Source: a virus. From it: a stretch of DNA of 21,660 bases. Made by a program: the position numbers and the translations under genes. The notes beneath the pieces were generated by a model. The model saw only the letters and a list, made by a program, of their open reading frames with translations. It ran no database searches and was not told the origin of the DNA. This document shows positions 7,804-16,701 of this stretch, piece by piece (position 1 is the first letter of the stretch; each line of letters begins with the position of its first letter). Where the stretch lies: positions 1,218 to 22,877 of IMG/VR virus record IMGVR_UViG_3300030419_005488, one strand, 5' to 3'.

Positions 7804-10519
7804 AGTACATATCCAATGCACTATCTAGACCAGCAGCTTTACCCGCTTCAACCTGCTTTAAAGCATCATCTACTTCTTCTTGAGTTAATCCAGAACCCAA
7901 TCCCCCAATAACTTCATCAGGTTGTAAGTTAATAGAAGGTTGATTCGGTGCAGGGGTTGCAAAAGGCATGCTAGGTACTGAGGGAGCCACATCTTTAATC
8001 TTACTAACTGCTTTATCAATTGATTGGGAACTAGGCAAGTCTGTTTCAGGTTGACCAGCCCCACCTCTTGCTAAAGTATAAAAATCCGAAACAGCCATAT
8101 TAGGTGGTGTCTCAAAGGGGAAAATATTTCCCATAAGATTCTTAAAGTCTAATGCTTGAGTCATATTACCAGACATTCCACCTAACATCTGAAGCATATC
8201 ACCCAATTGCTGTCCAGCAGGGGGTTTAGAATCAGCAACTGATCCCTGAGTATCGCCAGGAGTAACAGGACCTGCAGTAGCTTTCTTTTCTCCGGGATCC
8301 ACTACTTGAGTAATAACAACACCACAATTCTGACCACTTCCTTGCTGGGAAACTACCAATAATTCTCCCATTTTATAACCACTACCTGGATTAGAAATCT
8401 TTATACCACCATTTGCTACAGTATTAACAGTACCTCTTACTTTATCAACAGTAAAGGTTGCATAAGTAGTTGGATTTATAGCGGCTTGAGAACCCTGAGA
8501 AATAGTAAGAACATCACCATTTTTATAATTTGCTCCTGCAGTATTAGTAGTAATACCAGTAATCTTACCACTCGCTATAGTGAAATTTAACTTAATTCCT
8601 GACCCAGAACCACCAGTAGCACTTATACCTGTTGTAGTCCCTGTACCCGATACTCCACCTCCATTAGCAGTATCAACGTAATATCCAGCACCTTCATCAT
8701 TTATTGTAGCAAAACTATTATCATACCAACCACCATCAGGTACTACAATATCAACCTTCAATCCAGTACCACTACCTCCTGTACAAGGTGCACCATTCTC
8801 TGAATAATAATTTGTACCGCCTTGAGGTAAATCATCCTCCTCTTCATCAGTAAACCCAGTAACCTTCCCCAAATTACTCTTATCATATGACCTTCCTTTC
8901 AATTCATCATCAGTTTGATCTAATTGACTCTTAACACCATCTAAAAAGCGGTTGTAATTTTTATGTTGAGTTGAAGCAATGTCTTGAATTTTCTGTTTAT
9001 TGACTGCTATTCCTTGTGCAACAACATCCTCAGCATAACAAAGAGGAACTTTTGGAGTCCTAATATCATTAACATTACTCTGAGTTGTCACATTACCACC
9101 ACCAGCAGTAGTTCCACTAGAACCACTAGAAGTAGAAGTATCATCATCACTAGTTAAATCAATTACACCTGTTGCTGCAGATTGAGAATTGGGATCCGCC
9201 CATAAAGCCCCACTAGCAGCAAGTGCATCCGCTTGTTTTTTTAATTGAGGAATATTTAATTTTGCCTTTAAAATACCTTCCATCTGATCACACATACCAT
9301 TAGTGATCTCATTATATTGCTGAACGGTCTCTTGAGTATTAAGGAATTTCTGGTCTCCAAACATATACCTTAAACTAGATGGCATTGCTGCTACAACTGA
9401 TGTCAATTCATTATTCATCTTCTTATTTTGATACTCTCCAATCTTATCCATAATAATTTTTTGGAATTTAGAAACTTTACATGCAGTCTTTCTAATTTCT
9501 TTATCTAAATCATTTTGATTGGGAGGACCTGATACAGCATCAATATATTCTTTTCTAGATCCCATAAACTTATCAACTTTTGCCGTAAGATTATCAATCT
9601 CAATCTGTATAGACTTAGTTGCTGACCCAATAGCATCTTCCTGTTTTAATGGAGCAACAACTTTTTCTTGATACTTATCTTCTCTTTTTACATCACCAGC
9701 AGCTAATTGATGAGGATTATCTGTTGATTCTATTGTAGGTCCTGGCTCAGGATCCGCACTAGGAGATTTTGCTGCTCCAGCACGATTCTTAATTCCACTT
9801 TGAACTACATTCTTAATCTTATCAATAGCAGCTGTTCCAGTTAACCCAGAAGTCTGTGCTTGCAATCTTCCACTTGCAATATCATTTAATATTGATTGTG
9901 TTCGTGGACGAGCCGAATCTAATCCAAATTGATCTATAATTGCTCCAGGTGCAGAAGGAGCTGATTCAATTGCAATATCTTTCTTTACTGGTTTCTGTGT
10001 TGTAAGTCCTTCATCAGGAACTTTTTCCTTTTTTGTTCCTGTTTTAGGGACTTCTCCATCAGCATATCCACTTCTTGCTAAACTTCCATTCTGAGTTGTA
10101 CTAACAGCATTATCAGGTTTTCCAATCTTCATTCCCAATGCTGTTTGGGAATTAGTTGCCATAACCCCCATAATGACAGGAACCTGCATATCCTGTCCAT
10201 CCATCCAAAATCCAAAGACAATATTACCTTGCCTTAAGTTTGATGACATCCAAGAGTTAGTTTGCCCACCACCAGCAGTGACGGGATACATTATATTTGC
10301 CCAAGGCAATTCGGAAGAAGGAACAACAGTCTCACCCTGATCATGGATACCCATGATCCTTACTTTATAACGTGTACCAAATCCAGGAATAGTTTCTTTA
10401 TCTGGAAACTTTCCAGTAAGCTGGTTATCTCTCCAGGTGGAATCGTCAGCTATCTGACCAATCCACCAGAGAAAACTGCTACCTAAGATACCAGGATTAA
10501 ATAGGGCTCCTCCTTCCAT
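7802..10519 (-). CDS. gp5: Baseplate central hub protein, gp5-like, without lysozyme domain
   Basis: This is a 905-residue protein. Residues 1-125 match the N-terminal OB-fold of T4 gp5: FLWWIGQIAD, YKVRIMGIHD, then LPWANIMYPV (T4 has LPWMSVIQPI) and a glycine-rich turn before NIVFGFWMDG. This fold sits on the gp27 trimer at the tip of the tail tube. A low-complexity linker follows, then a charged, partly coiled-coil region (about 290-440), then a Gly/Ser/Thr-rich beta-repeat region (about 566-743, with GSGYKMGELLVV). I see no T4-lysozyme domain, in particular no E-D-T catalytic pattern, and no long beta-helix. The start is the ATG three bases after the previous stop; GGAGGA lies just inside the frame rather than before it, so translation is probably coupled. 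Identification as gp5 rests on the OB-fold and the neighbouring gp27. Confidence 0.8.
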   Translation of the reverse strand: MEGGALFNPGILGSSFLWWIGQIADDSTWRDNQLTGKFPDKETIPGFGTRYKVRIMGIHDQGETVVPSSELPWANIMYPVTAGGGQTNSWMSSNLRQGNIVFGFWMDGQDMQVPVIMGVMATNSQTALGMKIGKPDNAVSTTQNGSLARSGYADGEVPKTGTKKEKVPDEGLTTQKPVKKDIAIESAPSAPGAIIDQFGLDSARPRTQSILNDIASGRLQAQTSGLTGTAAIDKIKNVVQSGIKNRAGAAKSPSADPEPGPTIESTDNPHQLAAGDVKREDKYQEKVVAPLKQEDAIGSATKSIQIEIDNLTAKVDKFMGSRKEYIDAVSGPPNQNDLDKEIRKTACKVSKFQKIIMDKIGEYQNKKMNNELTSVVAAMPSSLRYMFGDQKFLNTQETVQQYNEITNGMCDQMEGILKAKLNIPQLKKQADALAASGALWADPNSQSAATGVIDLTSDDDTSTSSGSSGTTAGGGNVTTQSNVNDIRTPKVPLCYAEDVVAQGIAVNKQKIQDIASTQHKNYNRFLDGVKSQLDQTDDELKGRSYDKSNLGKVTGFTDEEEDDLPQGGTNYYSENGAPCTGGSGTGLKVDIVVPDGGWYDNSFATINDEGAGYYVDTANGGGVSGTGTTTGISATGGSGSGIKLNFTIASGKITGITTNTAGANYKNGDVLTISQGSQAAINPTTYATFTVDKVRGTVNTVANGGIKISNPGSGYKMGELLVVSQQGSGQNCGVVITQVVDPGEKKATAGPVTPGDTQGSVADSKPPAGQQLGDMLQMLGGMSGNMTQALDFKNLMGNIFPFETPPNMAVSDFYTLARGGAGQPETDLPSSQSIDKAVSKIKDVAPSVPSMPFATPAPNQPSINLQPDEVIGGLGSGLTQEEVDDALKQVEAGKAAGLDSALDMY

Positions 10520-10522
10520 AGA

Positions 10523-10789
10523 TTACTCGTCGTATACTCTACACTCTTCAGCATCAGGATGATTATCACAATAAACTTCTAAGTGTTGATCTTGATGTCT
10601 TGTGTGCCAATCATTAATAGCACCATCATTTCTATCAACTTCTTCACCCTTATGATACTCATCATAATAAGCATGAGCACTTTCTAAGTCTTCCTTAGTG
10701 TACTCCATCTTACCGTGGTTAATATGTTCCTTGCCATCTTTAGGGTCAAGGTAGACTTCATGGTCTAAATCGTGTTTAATTTCTGACAT
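10523..10789 (-). CDS. Small acidic His-rich protein between gp27 and gp5 genes
   Basis: This is an 88-residue soluble protein with ten histidines, many Asp/Glu residues and two cysteines (C74, C83) in CDNHPDAEEC. It has no signal peptide or membrane segment. I do not recognise a family. The His and Cys content could bind metal, but no standard zinc-finger spacing is visible. It has its own late motif (10811-10818) 22 bases before the ATG and an AAGG-type ribosome binding site about 11 bases upstream. Its stop lies three bases before the gp5-like ATG, so it probably helps couple gp5 translation. The position between two interacting hub genes suggests a role in hub assembly, which is inference. 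Confidence 0.75.
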   Translation of the reverse strand: MSEIKHDLDHEVYLDPKDGKEHINHGKMEYTKEDLESAHAYYDEYHKGEEVDRNDGAINDWHTRHQDQHLEVYCDNHPDAEECRVYDE

Positions 10790-10810
10790 AAAATTAGTCC
10801 CTTACTCTCG

Positions 10811-10818
10811 TATTTATT
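10811..10818 (-). promoter_or_regulatory. T4-type late promoter motif AATAAATA
   Basis: The minus strand reads TAATAAATA; the TAA (10817-10819) is the stop codon of the gp27-like gene. It matches NATAAATA and lies 22 bases before the ATG of the 88-residue gene. It would give a short leader that still includes the AAGGGA ribosome binding site. Confidence 0.6.
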
Positions 10819-12238
10819 ATCTTTGAGGAGGTTTTCTTCCAAAAGAATCTCTAATCAAATCCAATTTAGTTAATGTATGTTTGGCTGATACATAATGACA
10901 CAAATTAGCAATAACATAATTACCACCAGTCTGCTTATCTACAGTATCATTACTAGGATCTGTTACTCTTGCAGGAGCATCTAAAAATATAGCATCTCCT
11001 GCTTTTAATGTAAAATCTCCCGGTATCATTATTGATGCCTGTAAAGCAAATAACTGATTTAATCTCATCATACCTTGATTCAACACCTCACCAACTTTAT
11101 TATTTTCTTCCTTAGATTTCTTAAGTTGCTGTTGTTCATCACCAGTTCCTGTTCCTTCAGGCAAAGAACCAGTATCAAGTACCATAAATGTTGTTCTAGA
11201 AAACTCTTTACCCTCTTCCTTATTAAATTCTTCATTCAAATATGGTAATTTTTTTCCACCAAGTTTTAACTTATCTTGAGATCCTTCCTCATTAGCTGCT
11301 GCTATTCCCTTATTAACTTTAGCATTCGGGAAAAATGTAGAGTACATCTGGTCAAATGGATTAAAAGTAATAAGCTTACTAGAATAAGCTCCCATTTTCA
11401 ATTTACCTTGAACATCAACTTTATTTTCTACACTATAATCGAGAACTTTAGCATCATATCCATCAGGAATATCACATCCACCCATATCAGGAGTCTCATT
11501 AAAGATATATTTTTTCTTAATAGGATTTGTCTCAGTATTCATTAACCAATCAATAGATTTAAAATTAAATCCATCTGCTGTTTCCCAAAAGAGATATCCT
11601 GCACTATTTTTAGGTGCATCAGTATTACTAGAAGGAACTGCTCCTCTTGCTAACCAATTAATTGTATAAAATGGTTTCTTATTACCACCAATGAAATTTC
11701 TATTATTTGAAGTATCTTCAATATCTACTTCTTTATCAGTATTCAAATAATTTTGGCCACCTTTCTCATCTTTTGTTAAAATCTTTTCAACTGCTTCTGA
11801 TATCTTTCCATCAAATCTTGTAATAATTCTTACTTTATCATTATCAAAAAATTCTTTAGATACCAAATTCAATTGGATTAAAGATTTTCTTGTATCATCT
11901 AAAAGTTGAGTTGGTTTATTTACATATAACTTAGCTTCCAATTTCCCATCATTATTATCTTCTACTTTAATAGATGCACGTTCTGATCCATATATTGGTA
12001 ATCCTTCCATGATTCCCTTTCCATCAATAGTATTACCAGAATCAGTAAAAGATACTGTTGTTCTAATACAATCTTGCAATAGACTCTCATAATATTGAAA
12101 TACTACTATACCATTAACAATACTAACAGTCTTTGACGTATCTTCATTAGATGTAATATCAAATTTAAGTACGCCAGCACCTTTTCCTTCTTTAAATGCT
12201 GCTAATGCAGCTTTTGCTCCTGCGATTTTTTGTGCCAT
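10817..12238 (-). CDS. gp27: Baseplate hub protein, gp27-like
   Basis: This is a 473-residue protein resembling the gp27 hub subunit that forms the trimeric ring holding gp5 at the end of the tail tube. Visible marks are an N-terminal beta domain (VLKFDITSNED, then VVFQYYESLLQDC) with TTVSFTDSGN, a central AGYLFWETADGFNFKSIDWL, which is a typical hub/gpD-like segment, and a late beta-barrel segment FTLKAGDAIFLDAP near residue 420. T4 gp27 is 391 residues, so this one is longer. Translation starts at an ATG with AGGAGG eight bases upstream, the best ribosome binding site in this part of the window. The order gp27-like then gp5-like fits their known physical contact. The family call is from motif memory and context, not from an alignment. 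Confidence 0.75.
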   Translation of the reverse strand: MAQKIAGAKAALAAFKEGKGAGVLKFDITSNEDTSKTVSIVNGIVVFQYYESLLQDCIRTTVSFTDSGNTIDGKGIMEGLPIYGSERASIKVEDNNDGKLEAKLYVNKPTQLLDDTRKSLIQLNLVSKEFFDNDKVRIITRFDGKISEAVEKILTKDEKGGQNYLNTDKEVDIEDTSNNRNFIGGNKKPFYTINWLARGAVPSSNTDAPKNSAGYLFWETADGFNFKSIDWLMNTETNPIKKKYIFNETPDMGGCDIPDGYDAKVLDYSVENKVDVQGKLKMGAYSSKLITFNPFDQMYSTFFPNAKVNKGIAAANEEGSQDKLKLGGKKLPYLNEEFNKEEGKEFSRTTFMVLDTGSLPEGTGTGDEQQQLKKSKEENNKVGEVLNQGMMRLNQLFALQASIMIPGDFTLKAGDAIFLDAPARVTDPSNDTVDKQTGGNYVIANLCHYVSAKHTLTKLDLIRDSFGRKPPQR

Positions 12239-12260
12239 TAGTATATCCTCCTACTTATAT

Positions 12261-14420
12261 TTAACTACCTTTATATAAAATCTCATACGGATCATGACCA
12301 CCTCCTGTTGGAACTGGCATATACCGTACTTCTCCTGGTTCACCCGATCCTTCATCACTAGGATCACTCGCTACAGGAGAAGCCATAACCAATTCTGATT
12401 CTGGTTGTTCATAAGGAGCATATGTTTTAATTGCATTCATTATAGCTTCATCTGAATCAGCAGTACTAATAGCAAATAGCAACTTCTTCTTATTAGAAGG
12501 TCCATCATCAGAACGTTTAAAGAGATTAGATAAAGGAGAAGAGAATGGTAAAATAAATTTACTCAATTGAACATCTTTAGATGGTTCTTGTTCTTTCTTA
12601 TCATCCTCATCCAATTCATATTTAATATCATCTCCTTCTCCTGATCCTACATCATCAATAGAATCATCCGTTTTTTCTCCTCCTGGTGGGAAGAAAGATT
12701 TAATTAATGCAGGTACAGTCTGCACTGGGTTCATCAACCATAAAAGATTTGGAATCTCTTTACCCATTAATAGGGATAAAGGTCCTATCAGAACTTTTAA
12801 TCCAGTCTTAAAAGCATTCCAAATCTTCTTCTTAGAACCAAATCCAAATCCAGGAATCCACTTCGGTGGTTCCTCTGGGAAATCTGGCACCTTAAATTTA
12901 GGTACAGCCTGCCAGAATCTACTAAATCCAGCACCAACCCATTGTGCAACCGCCTTTCCTGCATTAAGAATCTTCAACAAATCGTTCTTCAATTTATTAA
13001 CAACTGCTCCAGCACCACCACCTCTGAATAAAGTATACAATAAATCTCCAACATAAAAACCAATTGCTCCACCTAATAAAGTACCTAATACTGGAATTGG
13101 AATAGCCGTTCCCAATAGTTCCCCAAGTGCAGTTCCCACTCCAATGAATAATGCTTTATCCCATTTTCCTTCTGCAAGATAAGAAGTTAAAGCTGCTAAT
13201 ATAGGACCAACAATAGGAATCCTAACTCCCTTTGCCATTTTAGATAGTCCTTTCATACTTTGAACCATCCCCTTATTCATTCTCATCCCCAATCGGGTAA
13301 CAGTTTTACCTACAGCACCTTGAGCTTTTGTAAGTGCACCACCAACCTTCTGAGTAGTCTTACTGGCAAATTGTCCAACTTTTTGAGTAGCCTGTCCAAC
13401 TTTTTGAGTAGCCTGTCCAATTCTTTGAGTGGTCTGACCAACAACCTTTTTAGCTCCAGCAACCTTTCTTAATCTTGCAAATTTCTTTGCTGCTGCTGCT
13501 TTTTTAGCTGCTGCTAATTTCCTTGCTTGCTTTATCCTCTTAATATTTTTTATTCTTTTTAATTTATCAGCACGTTTAGGATCAAATCTTCTTCCAAGTT
13601 TCTTTCTAAATCTCTTTAATTTATTCTTTGCTCCTCTTTTAGGTCCTTTAGGACCTTTAGATCCTTTAGGACCCCTCATCTTTCCTGCAGCCAGTCCAAG
13701 AACAACAAATAGGTTCATCACCTTATTCATTACTCCCATAAAGGAATCAAATTTCTGGGCTGCTCCTTCTCCTAACTTATCTTTAACCTGTTTTCTAGTC
13801 CAATCATAAGCATCATATCCAATCTTAATAGCACCTGCAAGAATATTAACAACCCCAATACCAACACCAATAATCCACTCAGCTACTGCTGCAATTTTAG
13901 GTAAAATCTCAATAAGTTTTGGTAAAAGGGGAAGCAATTTCATTGCTATCATACCCCAAAACATAGTAATAAAGAATTTCTTTATACGTTCCCAAAAACT
14001 CGCAACCTTTTTAGCGCCTGGTATAGGTAAACTAAGCTTACCTTTATTATCCTTTTCTAATTCATCTTCTGCTTTAGTACGCTTAAGTTTTTCTTTAGTC
14101 TTTATTTTATTTTTCTCTTGCATCTTATCAAGTGCAAGAGATCCCTTCAATAAAGTATTAACTTCAATAGTCGTAAATTTTATTCTTAATGCAGTATCCT
14201 TTAAAGATTCTGATGTTGACCTACCCTTAGACTTGCTTATATTTTGTGATGCGGAAGCAACAGGAGAATCAAAACTAATCTGAGGATTCTCTTTTTGTGG
14301 TACTGGAGTAGGCTCCTTCTTACCTACAACCTTAGCAGCAACAGCAGCGCCAGTTTGTTTTTTCTTTCTACCCTTGAGCATTCCTGCTCCTACTTTTGCT
14401 ACTAAACCAAGAAGAGCCAT
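12261..14420 (-). CDS. Tape-measure-like tail protein 2
   Basis: This is a 719-residue protein. In order it has a basic N-terminus with Lys-rich linkers, a hydrophobic membrane-like block at about 143-200 (WERIKKFFITMFWGMIAMKL, then a long apolar helix region), a very basic segment at about 248-330 starting with GPKGSKGPKGPKRG repeats, heptad repeats GQATQKV at about 327-350, and a second Gly/Ala-rich hydrophobic block at about 405-470. A Pro-rich, acidic C-terminus follows. Paired hydrophobic blocks in a long helical protein are usual for tail tape measure proteins, which set tail length and enter the host envelope on infection. It starts four bases after the preceding gene with no clear ribosome binding site, so translation is probably coupled. 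Tape measure or inner-tail protein is inferred from composition, repeats and position. Confidence 0.6.
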   Translation of the reverse strand: MALLGLVAKVGAGMLKGRKKKQTGAAVAAKVVGKKEPTPVPQKENPQISFDSPVASASQNISKSKGRSTSESLKDTALRIKFTTIEVNTLLKGSLALDKMQEKNKIKTKEKLKRTKAEDELEKDNKGKLSLPIPGAKKVASFWERIKKFFITMFWGMIAMKLLPLLPKLIEILPKIAAVAEWIIGVGIGVVNILAGAIKIGYDAYDWTRKQVKDKLGEGAAQKFDSFMGVMNKVMNLFVVLGLAAGKMRGPKGSKGPKGPKRGAKNKLKRFRKKLGRRFDPKRADKLKRIKNIKRIKQARKLAAAKKAAAAKKFARLRKVAGAKKVVGQTTQRIGQATQKVGQATQKVGQFASKTTQKVGGALTKAQGAVGKTVTRLGMRMNKGMVQSMKGLSKMAKGVRIPIVGPILAALTSYLAEGKWDKALFIGVGTALGELLGTAIPIPVLGTLLGGAIGFYVGDLLYTLFRGGGAGAVVNKLKNDLLKILNAGKAVAQWVGAGFSRFWQAVPKFKVPDFPEEPPKWIPGFGFGSKKKIWNAFKTGLKVLIGPLSLLMGKEIPNLLWLMNPVQTVPALIKSFFPPGGEKTDDSIDDVGSGEGDDIKYELDEDDKKEQEPSKDVQLSKFILPFSSPLSNLFKRSDDGPSNKKKLLFAISTADSDEAIMNAIKTYAPYEQPESELVMASPVASDPSDEGSGEPGEVRYMPVPTGGGHDPYEILYKGS
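13375..13442 (-). repeat. 21-base tandem repeat, about 3 copies, encoding GQATQKV heptads
   Basis: Units beginning at 13375, 13396 and 13417 on the plus strand (CCAACTTTTTGAGTAGCCTG, two nearly identical copies and one diverged), with a partial unit at 13438, encode GQATQKV and GQTTQRI. The seven-residue period suits a coiled coil inside the tape-measure-like protein. A degenerate copy precedes it near 13351. Confidence 0.85.
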
Positions 14421-14424
14421 AATC

Positions 14425-16524
14425 TTATACCGATATTCCTAGAGTACTAATCTTCGCTTGAGATATCATTGCTCCGGCATCAATTTGAGGTAAATCTTGT
14501 CTTGCCTGACCAGCAGCTCCTGGTAATTTAGATTTTGCTTGTGATTCCTTTTCCTTCTCATAAGCAATAGTTGCTGATGATTTTTTCTCTGGAGCTTTAG
14601 GAACATTAACCTTTGGATCAGATTTAGCAATACTTTTTTCTGATTTAGCAGTTTTCTCCTTACTTTCCTTTAAAACTTCTATTAAGTAGGTTTTATTTGT
14701 TTTTATAGTAAGTTTTTTCTGCTTTCTTCTTTTCGCAGCAGATCTTCCCATCTGCCTTACTTCACCACCTTCATTGAAATGCTGAATAATATTAGGTGAA
14801 GTATAGGATGAAGATCCCTCTGCTGTAGAATAGAATTTCGAATTATCTACAAGACCACCCTTATTATAATTAATCGTCGGTGCATTACTACCACCACCAG
14901 CAGCTGCATTCATGCCCTCTAGAGTATCTGTACCCCATTTTTGAACCGCAGGTCTAGACATAACAAATTCACCAGGAGTTAGCATTGCAGGAACTGTATC
15001 CTTATTAGGTCCACTTCCAGGAACTGATCCACCTCCAGCAAATTTTTGTACTGGTTTTACTGTTGGATCAGGAGGTTGTACAAATCCACCTTCTGCAAAT
15101 TTTTGTATTAATTCAGGAGGTTGTACAAACCCACCTTCCGCAAATTTTTGTATTAATTCAGGAGGTTGTACCAATCCACCTTTATTAAACATCATCCCCA
15201 AACCACGTTGCTGAACCGTTTCATTCATCAACTGAGCACCACTGGGAGTTTCATCATTAGATGGATCATCATCTTGTCTGCTTTCAGTAAATTCTGTTGG
15301 TGTTACAGTACTAGCATCATCTTGTTGATTAGATTCCTCTCTTAATCTTTCATTTCTCCTACTACTCATATATGCAGCACCACCTACAACAGCAGCAGTT
15401 CCAAGAGCAGCCCATCCCCACGGTCCCATTGAACCAATAGCTTTAAAGAGAGCTGGAATAACTTTTGCTACAAGTTTTGCTGTCCATATCACTAACTTTG
15501 CAGCCATTCCAGTTATAAATCTACCTAAAGCATTACCAAATAGTAAATATGCTCCTAATAACGCAGGCCAAAAATCTTTAAGAAATCTTCCTATTGCATC
15601 TATCTTTTCTCTGTTCTTAGGATCAGCAAACCAATCAAATAATTTCATCGCAACTCTACCTAAAAGAATAGTAGTTATGAAATTAAGAAGTTTTTCCCAC
15701 AAACTTTTAACAGGACCAAGTACTTTAGATCCTATCTGTTTTATTCCACTAAATTTACTTTCTAGATCCTTTTCTTGTTTTGCTCTACTAGCTTTTTCTG
15801 CATCCTTTCTTTGTCTCTCTGCTGATTTCTCATCTAATTTCTGTTGATCTAATACAGTATTCTTAATAGAATCCATATTATCAGCAATATCTCCAAGAAT
15901 TTTTACTATTCCACCACTACTTCCAGGTAACTTATCTCCTATAGTGTCACCTGCATCCTGCTTTTGGTTTTCCTTTGCTATATTTTTTAAACTAGTAATC
16001 TTCCTAGCATTTAATGCACTAAGTTCTTCTAATTTACCTACTCTAATAGTAACTCCTTTAACAATATCTGCTAACTTTCCACCAGCAGTATCTGCAGCAA
16101 TTTTATCTGCTTTATCTACAGAACTACCTTTCTTTATATCTGCACCTTTTATCTTACGTTTCTTAAATCTTGGTTCACCATCTAATAGAGCAACCCCTCT
16201 CCTTGCTCCTTCATCACCAAATACCTCCTTTTCACCGCTTGATCCAGCAGATGATTCCCATTCATCAGCTTCATCAGCCCAATCCCCAATATCTTGTTCT
16301 GGGGATTGTTTTTCTTGTCTTAACTCAGCAACCTGTTTCTCAAGCGCAAGTACACGTATTAAGGTCTTCCTTTGCATTCCAAAGGATTTACTCATTGTTT
16401 TATGCAACTGAGCAACTTGAATTGCTAATCCTTTCTCAAGACCTTCAACATTAGACGCTAGCTTATAATGAGGATCAAACTTCCCCCTTAAATCCCCTAT
16501 TATATTATTATTTTTGCTAGGCAT
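14425..16524 (-). CDS. Tail tape measure-like protein 1
   Basis: This is a 699-residue protein. The first 290 residues are charged and largely helical, with a coiled-coil stretch (LHKTMSKSFGMQRKTLIRVL, then ALEKQVAELRQEK) and EKDLESKFSGIKQ further on. A hydrophobic region (about 265-380) contains LWEKLLNFITTILLGRVAMK and ends in WGWAALGTAAVVGGAAYMS. The C-terminal third holds FAEGGFVQPPELIQ repeats and DTVPAMLTPGEFVMSRPAV, a motif I know from the end of many tape measure proteins. Its ATG overlaps the stop of the 60-residue ORF by eight bases (ATGCCTAG) and lacks a ribosome binding site, so translation is coupled. Following the gp26/60-residue pair, it occupies the usual tape-measure position. 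T4 gp29 is 590 residues; similarity to gp29 itself was not seen directly. Confidence 0.75.
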   Translation of the reverse strand: MPSKNNNIIGDLRGKFDPHYKLASNVEGLEKGLAIQVAQLHKTMSKSFGMQRKTLIRVLALEKQVAELRQEKQSPEQDIGDWADEADEWESSAGSSGEKEVFGDEGARRGVALLDGEPRFKKRKIKGADIKKGSSVDKADKIAADTAGGKLADIVKGVTIRVGKLEELSALNARKITSLKNIAKENQKQDAGDTIGDKLPGSSGGIVKILGDIADNMDSIKNTVLDQQKLDEKSAERQRKDAEKASRAKQEKDLESKFSGIKQIGSKVLGPVKSLWEKLLNFITTILLGRVAMKLFDWFADPKNREKIDAIGRFLKDFWPALLGAYLLFGNALGRFITGMAAKLVIWTAKLVAKVIPALFKAIGSMGPWGWAALGTAAVVGGAAYMSSRRNERLREESNQQDDASTVTPTEFTESRQDDDPSNDETPSGAQLMNETVQQRGLGMMFNKGGLVQPPELIQKFAEGGFVQPPELIQKFAEGGFVQPPDPTVKPVQKFAGGGSVPGSGPNKDTVPAMLTPGEFVMSRPAVQKWGTDTLEGMNAAAGGGSNAPTINYNKGGLVDNSKFYSTAEGSSSYTSPNIIQHFNEGGEVRQMGRSAAKRRKQKKLTIKTNKTYLIEVLKESKEKTAKSEKSIAKSDPKVNVPKAPEKKSSATIAYEKEKESQAKSKLPGAAGQARQDLPQIDAGAMISQAKISTLGISV
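15070..15180 (-). repeat. 45-base tandem repeat in tape-measure-like gene
   Basis: Units begin at 15070, 15115 and 15160 on the plus strand (AGGAGGTTGTACAAAYCCAC). The first two are almost identical and the third is partial. Each encodes 15 residues, QPPELIQKFAEGGFV, in the C-terminal third of the protein. A single-base change every dozen or so bases between copies suggests a recent duplication. Confidence 0.9.
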
Positions 16525-16699
16525 TAGCTGCTTGTTGTTTCTGCTTTAACTCTTCTTCTTCAAGGTGTGCTTGAAGGAGACCCACATAGATGTCTCGTTC
16601 CCAAGGCATCATATTTTCAATCTCTGTTAAGCTATATTTATGGTACTGCATCAACGCAAAATTGAGCCTAAAGTAATTCTCCAGGTTCATATGCGTCAT
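16517..16699 (-). CDS. Small ORF downstream of gp26, probable frameshifted C-terminal domain of a tail-assembly chaperone
   Basis: This is a 60-residue, largely helical ORF: NYFRLNFALMQYHKYSLTEI, then MMPWERDIYVGLL, then a Glu/Gln/Lys tail (EEEELKQKQQ). It starts two bases after the gp26 stop. No Shine-Dalgarno sequence precedes either possible ATG (16699 or 16690). It lies in the -1 frame relative to gp26, immediately past a slippery heptamer, so its product is probably made at least partly as a 301-residue gp26 fusion (gp26 residues 1-238, then RVA, then this ORF). Its position directly before the tape-measure-like genes matches the T part of the lambda G/GT chaperones. Marine phage annotations sometimes call such small ORFs hub-assembly proteins; I am not certain which T4 gene corresponds. 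Confidence 0.7.
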   Translation of the reverse strand: MTHMNLENYFRLNFALMQYHKYSLTEIENMMPWERDIYVGLLQAHLEEEELKQKQQAANA

Positions 16700-16701
16700 G
16701 G

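Noticed and set aside
12258-12264. TTAAATA on the minus strand before the gp27-like gene
   Set aside because: It lies only about 19 bases before the ATG, and a transcript from it would barely include the AGGAGG site; the first T is also off the usual consensus.
15944-16454. Rightward ORFs of 155 and 94 codons opposite the first tape-measure-like gene
   Set aside because: Ser/Leu-rich translations mirror the coding strand of a well-supported gene; no ribosome binding site and no family resemblance.
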